Shown here: in pieces, positions 15,479-16,571 of the stretch
How positions within the stretch are numbered: the stretch's first letter is position 1
Layout of the letters: each line of letters starts with the position of its first letter
Origin: Balneolaceae bacterium UBA1514
Lineage (GTDB): Bacteria > Bacteroidota > Rhodothermia > Balneolales > Balneolaceae
NCBI GenBank assembly: GCA_002323515.1
Contig: DCQQ01000014.1
Location: 1 to 16,571, forward strand
Reading direction: 5' to 3'
DNA length: 16,571 nucleotides
Notes under the pieces: generated by a model
Databases searched by the model: none
The model's input: the letters and a program-made list of their open reading frames with translations, nothing else
What the model was told of the DNA's origin: nothing
Made by a program: the position numbers and the translations under genes

Positions 15479-16045
15479 ATGCCAGAGTTTTTACTAAAAT
15501 CCATGCCTTGGTACATAGCTGGCCCTTTGATAGGTCTAATGGTACCACTACTACTAGTATTGGATAACCGACAATTTGGTATATCTCCTGCTTACTGTCA
15601 TATGTGCGCAACGGTATTACCCAAAGGTAAATTTTCTTTTTTCACTTATGACTGGAAAGCCCAAAAATAGAACCTGTTATTCGTGTTAAGCATTATTTTA
15701 GGGGGTTATCTTGCTTCCTTGACTACGGTTGAAGGGTACTCAGTAGCCATCTGAAAGCGAACTAAACTAGCGCTAAGGGAATGGGGAATCACAGATTTTA
15801 GCGGGTTAATTCCCACTGAAATTTTTAATGTTAGCTTTCTTACCACACCAGGTGGATTCGTTGTGATGGTTTCAGGCGGCTTTTCGGTGGGCTTTGGTGC
15901 ATGTTACGGCGGCGGTTGTACATCAGGTCATGACATATCGGATTTATCCAATCTACAGCTACCTTCACTAATAGCCATAATTGGATTCTTCGCTTTTCTT
16001 GGAACTATGACCTACGGCATGATTCGGGAGAAACTGTCTCATTGA
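15479..16045 (+). pseudogene. YeeE/YedE family transporter gene (thiosulfate/sulfur uptake), inactivated by two in-frame stops
   Basis: One uninterrupted frame carries a recognisable YeeE/YedE-type membrane protein. It has MPWYIAGPLIGLMVPLLL near the start, YDWKAQK, TDFSGLIPTEIFN in the middle, and GFGACYGGGCTSGHD followed by SDLSNLQLPSLIAIIGFF near the end. TAG at 15668-15670 sits where the family has Trp (YDWKAQK-stop-NLLFV), consistent with one TGG-to-TAG change. TGA at 15752-15754 interrupts the segment before KRTKLALREWG. There are no frameshifts. The usual GHA-x-SG tail of the cysteine motif is altered to GHDISD. In related genomes a second half-transporter gene (DUF6691) normally follows directly; here only AT-rich non-coding sequence follows. 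Intact relatives move thiosulfate or related sulfur species through the inner membrane. Confidence 0.85.
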
Positions 16046-16352
16046 TCGAGATTTTATAGTTTTTGTCAATCCATAGCTGCTTGGGTTTTTTTGGAATATG
16101 ATAAAAGTGACTTTATTGATTTTCATTTCTATGAGTTAGTAATTTCAAATAACTAAGGCTTTACATTAATCAAAAATTATATATCACAGAGTAAATAAAG
16201 ATTTCTAAAATTAAGAAACTTAGAGTATTATTATACGTACATGTAAGTACTCTAAGTCTTGAAAGAATAAACAATAGTTATTAGTTATAACGCAATTATT
16301 AAGACCGATAACTCTTAGGGTAACTGAACAATTATGTAGAGGTAGTTTTTCC
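16046..16352. other. AT-rich intergenic spacer
   Basis: Roughly 307 bases with no ORF that looks genuine on either strand. It contains the inverted repeat at 16219-16256 and a smaller dyad GTTAT-N5-ATAAC (16277-16291). No clear promoter pair is seen, although the gene starting at 16353 needs one. No trace of the second YeeE-type component is visible. Confidence 0.6.
16218..16257. repeat. Perfect 10-bp inverted repeat with 20-base loop
   Basis: ACTTAGAGTA (16218-16227) and TACTCTAAGT (16248-16257) are perfect inverted copies. The stem extends further outward if one base is bulged (AAGA against TCTT). The loop contains the palindrome TACATGTA. There is no T tract on the plus strand. It is either a hairpin ending upstream transcription or a dyad operator for the gene starting at 16353. 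Confidence 0.5.
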
Positions 16353-16571
16353 GTGAAAAAATGGTCAAAATGGTATAAGATAATATGTACATCTGTATTA
16401 CTGATGTTGGTGCAAAACTATGCTCATTCGTACCAAGGAGTCGCGTTTCAGCAGTCTGATAGCGTAATTATATCACTTCCGGATACGGCCATTTTTTTAG
16501 GTGACGAATTTTCATTTGGCATCAAGCTACAGGGTTCTTCTATTGAGTCTATAAATAGCATTCAATTTGGT
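16353..16571 (+). CDS. N-terminus of a secreted protein, truncated by the window end
   Basis: The frame opens at GTG 16353 (AGAGG Shine-Dalgarno at 16338-16342, 10-base spacer) and stays open for 73 codons to the window edge. It begins MKKWSKWYKIICTSVLLMLV, a basic n-region and hydrophobic core, with probable cleavage near residue 26 (AHS). The mature part reads SVIISLPDTAIFLGDEFSFG followed by IKLQGSSIESINSIQFG. That strand pattern resembles the first strands of cohesin-like or Ig-like beta-sandwich domains in large exported Bacteroidota proteins. The comparison is tentative because only about 45 mature residues are visible. An upstream in-frame start is ruled out by the nearby TAG after ATG 16334. 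Confidence 0.7.
   Translation, partial: MKKWSKWYKIICTSVLLMLVQNYAHSYQGVAFQQSDSVIISLPDTAIFLGDEFSFGIKLQGSSIESINSIQFG

Noticed and set aside
5171..16045. Stop-codon reassignment as an explanation for the in-frame stops in the DUF3784-like and YeeE-like genes.
   Set aside because: All three stop codons are involved (TAA, TAG and TGA), and clear genes in the window end normally with each of them.

Overview
The window looks like chromosomal DNA of a marine Bacteroidota/Balneolota-type bacterium. This is an inference from gene content: many exported proteins whose signal peptides end in A-Q or in a lipobox cysteine, a BNR-repeat protein of about 1100 residues, a CBM9-like lipoprotein beside a GH10-like lipoprotein, a leucine-dehydrogenase-type enzyme, and mostly weak Shine-Dalgarno sequences. 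No rRNA or phylogenetic marker is present to fix the taxon.

Layout. (1) 1-4388 is housekeeping. It holds the 3' part of an A-type Fe-S carrier gene, the redox chaperone Hsp33 (hslO) and a Leu/Phe/Val dehydrogenase as a two-gene minus-strand operon, then a divergent promoter region rich in inverted repeats, the recJ exonuclease gene, and tRNA-Phe(GAA). (2) 4389-5634 is an AT-rich accessory patch just downstream of the tRNA. It has a small lipoprotein gene, a previously hidden 59-codon membrane-protein ORF coupled to it by an ATGA overlap, and a DUF3784-like gene broken by one in-frame TAA. (3) 5635-8946 encodes a large secreted protein with eleven Asp-box (BNR) motifs. (4) 8978-15138 is a run of five minus-strand genes for exported hydrolases or binding proteins: an S10 serine carboxypeptidase, a beta-lactamase-fold serine hydrolase, a metzincin-like metalloprotease candidate, a CBM9-like lipoprotein and a GH10-like (DUF187/GHL10) lipoprotein. 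The last three overlap or nearly overlap one another and probably form a translationally coupled unit. (5) 15139-16571 carries promoter and hairpin signals, a YeeE/YedE (thiosulfate/sulfur transport) pseudogene with two in-frame stops, an AT-rich spacer, and the first 73 codons of a secreted protein that runs off the window.

How the genes fit together. The housekeeping genes act separately (Fe-S assembly, oxidative-stress chaperone, branched-chain amino acid deamination, DNA repair). The exported genes suggest degradation of external polymers. Two peptidase-type enzymes and a metalloprotease candidate could attack protein or peptide, and the CBM9-like/GH10-like pair could attack glycan. No SusC/SusD pair, sensor or regulator lies in the window, so neither the substrate nor the regulation can be read from sequence.

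I found no CRISPR array, transposase, integrase, toxin-antitoxin pair or clear defence system. The most unusual items are the coupled metalloprotease/CBM9/GH10-like lipoprotein trio, the odd zinc-ligand spacing in its first member, the hidden coupled small membrane protein, and two short genes that keep their frame apart from in-frame stops.
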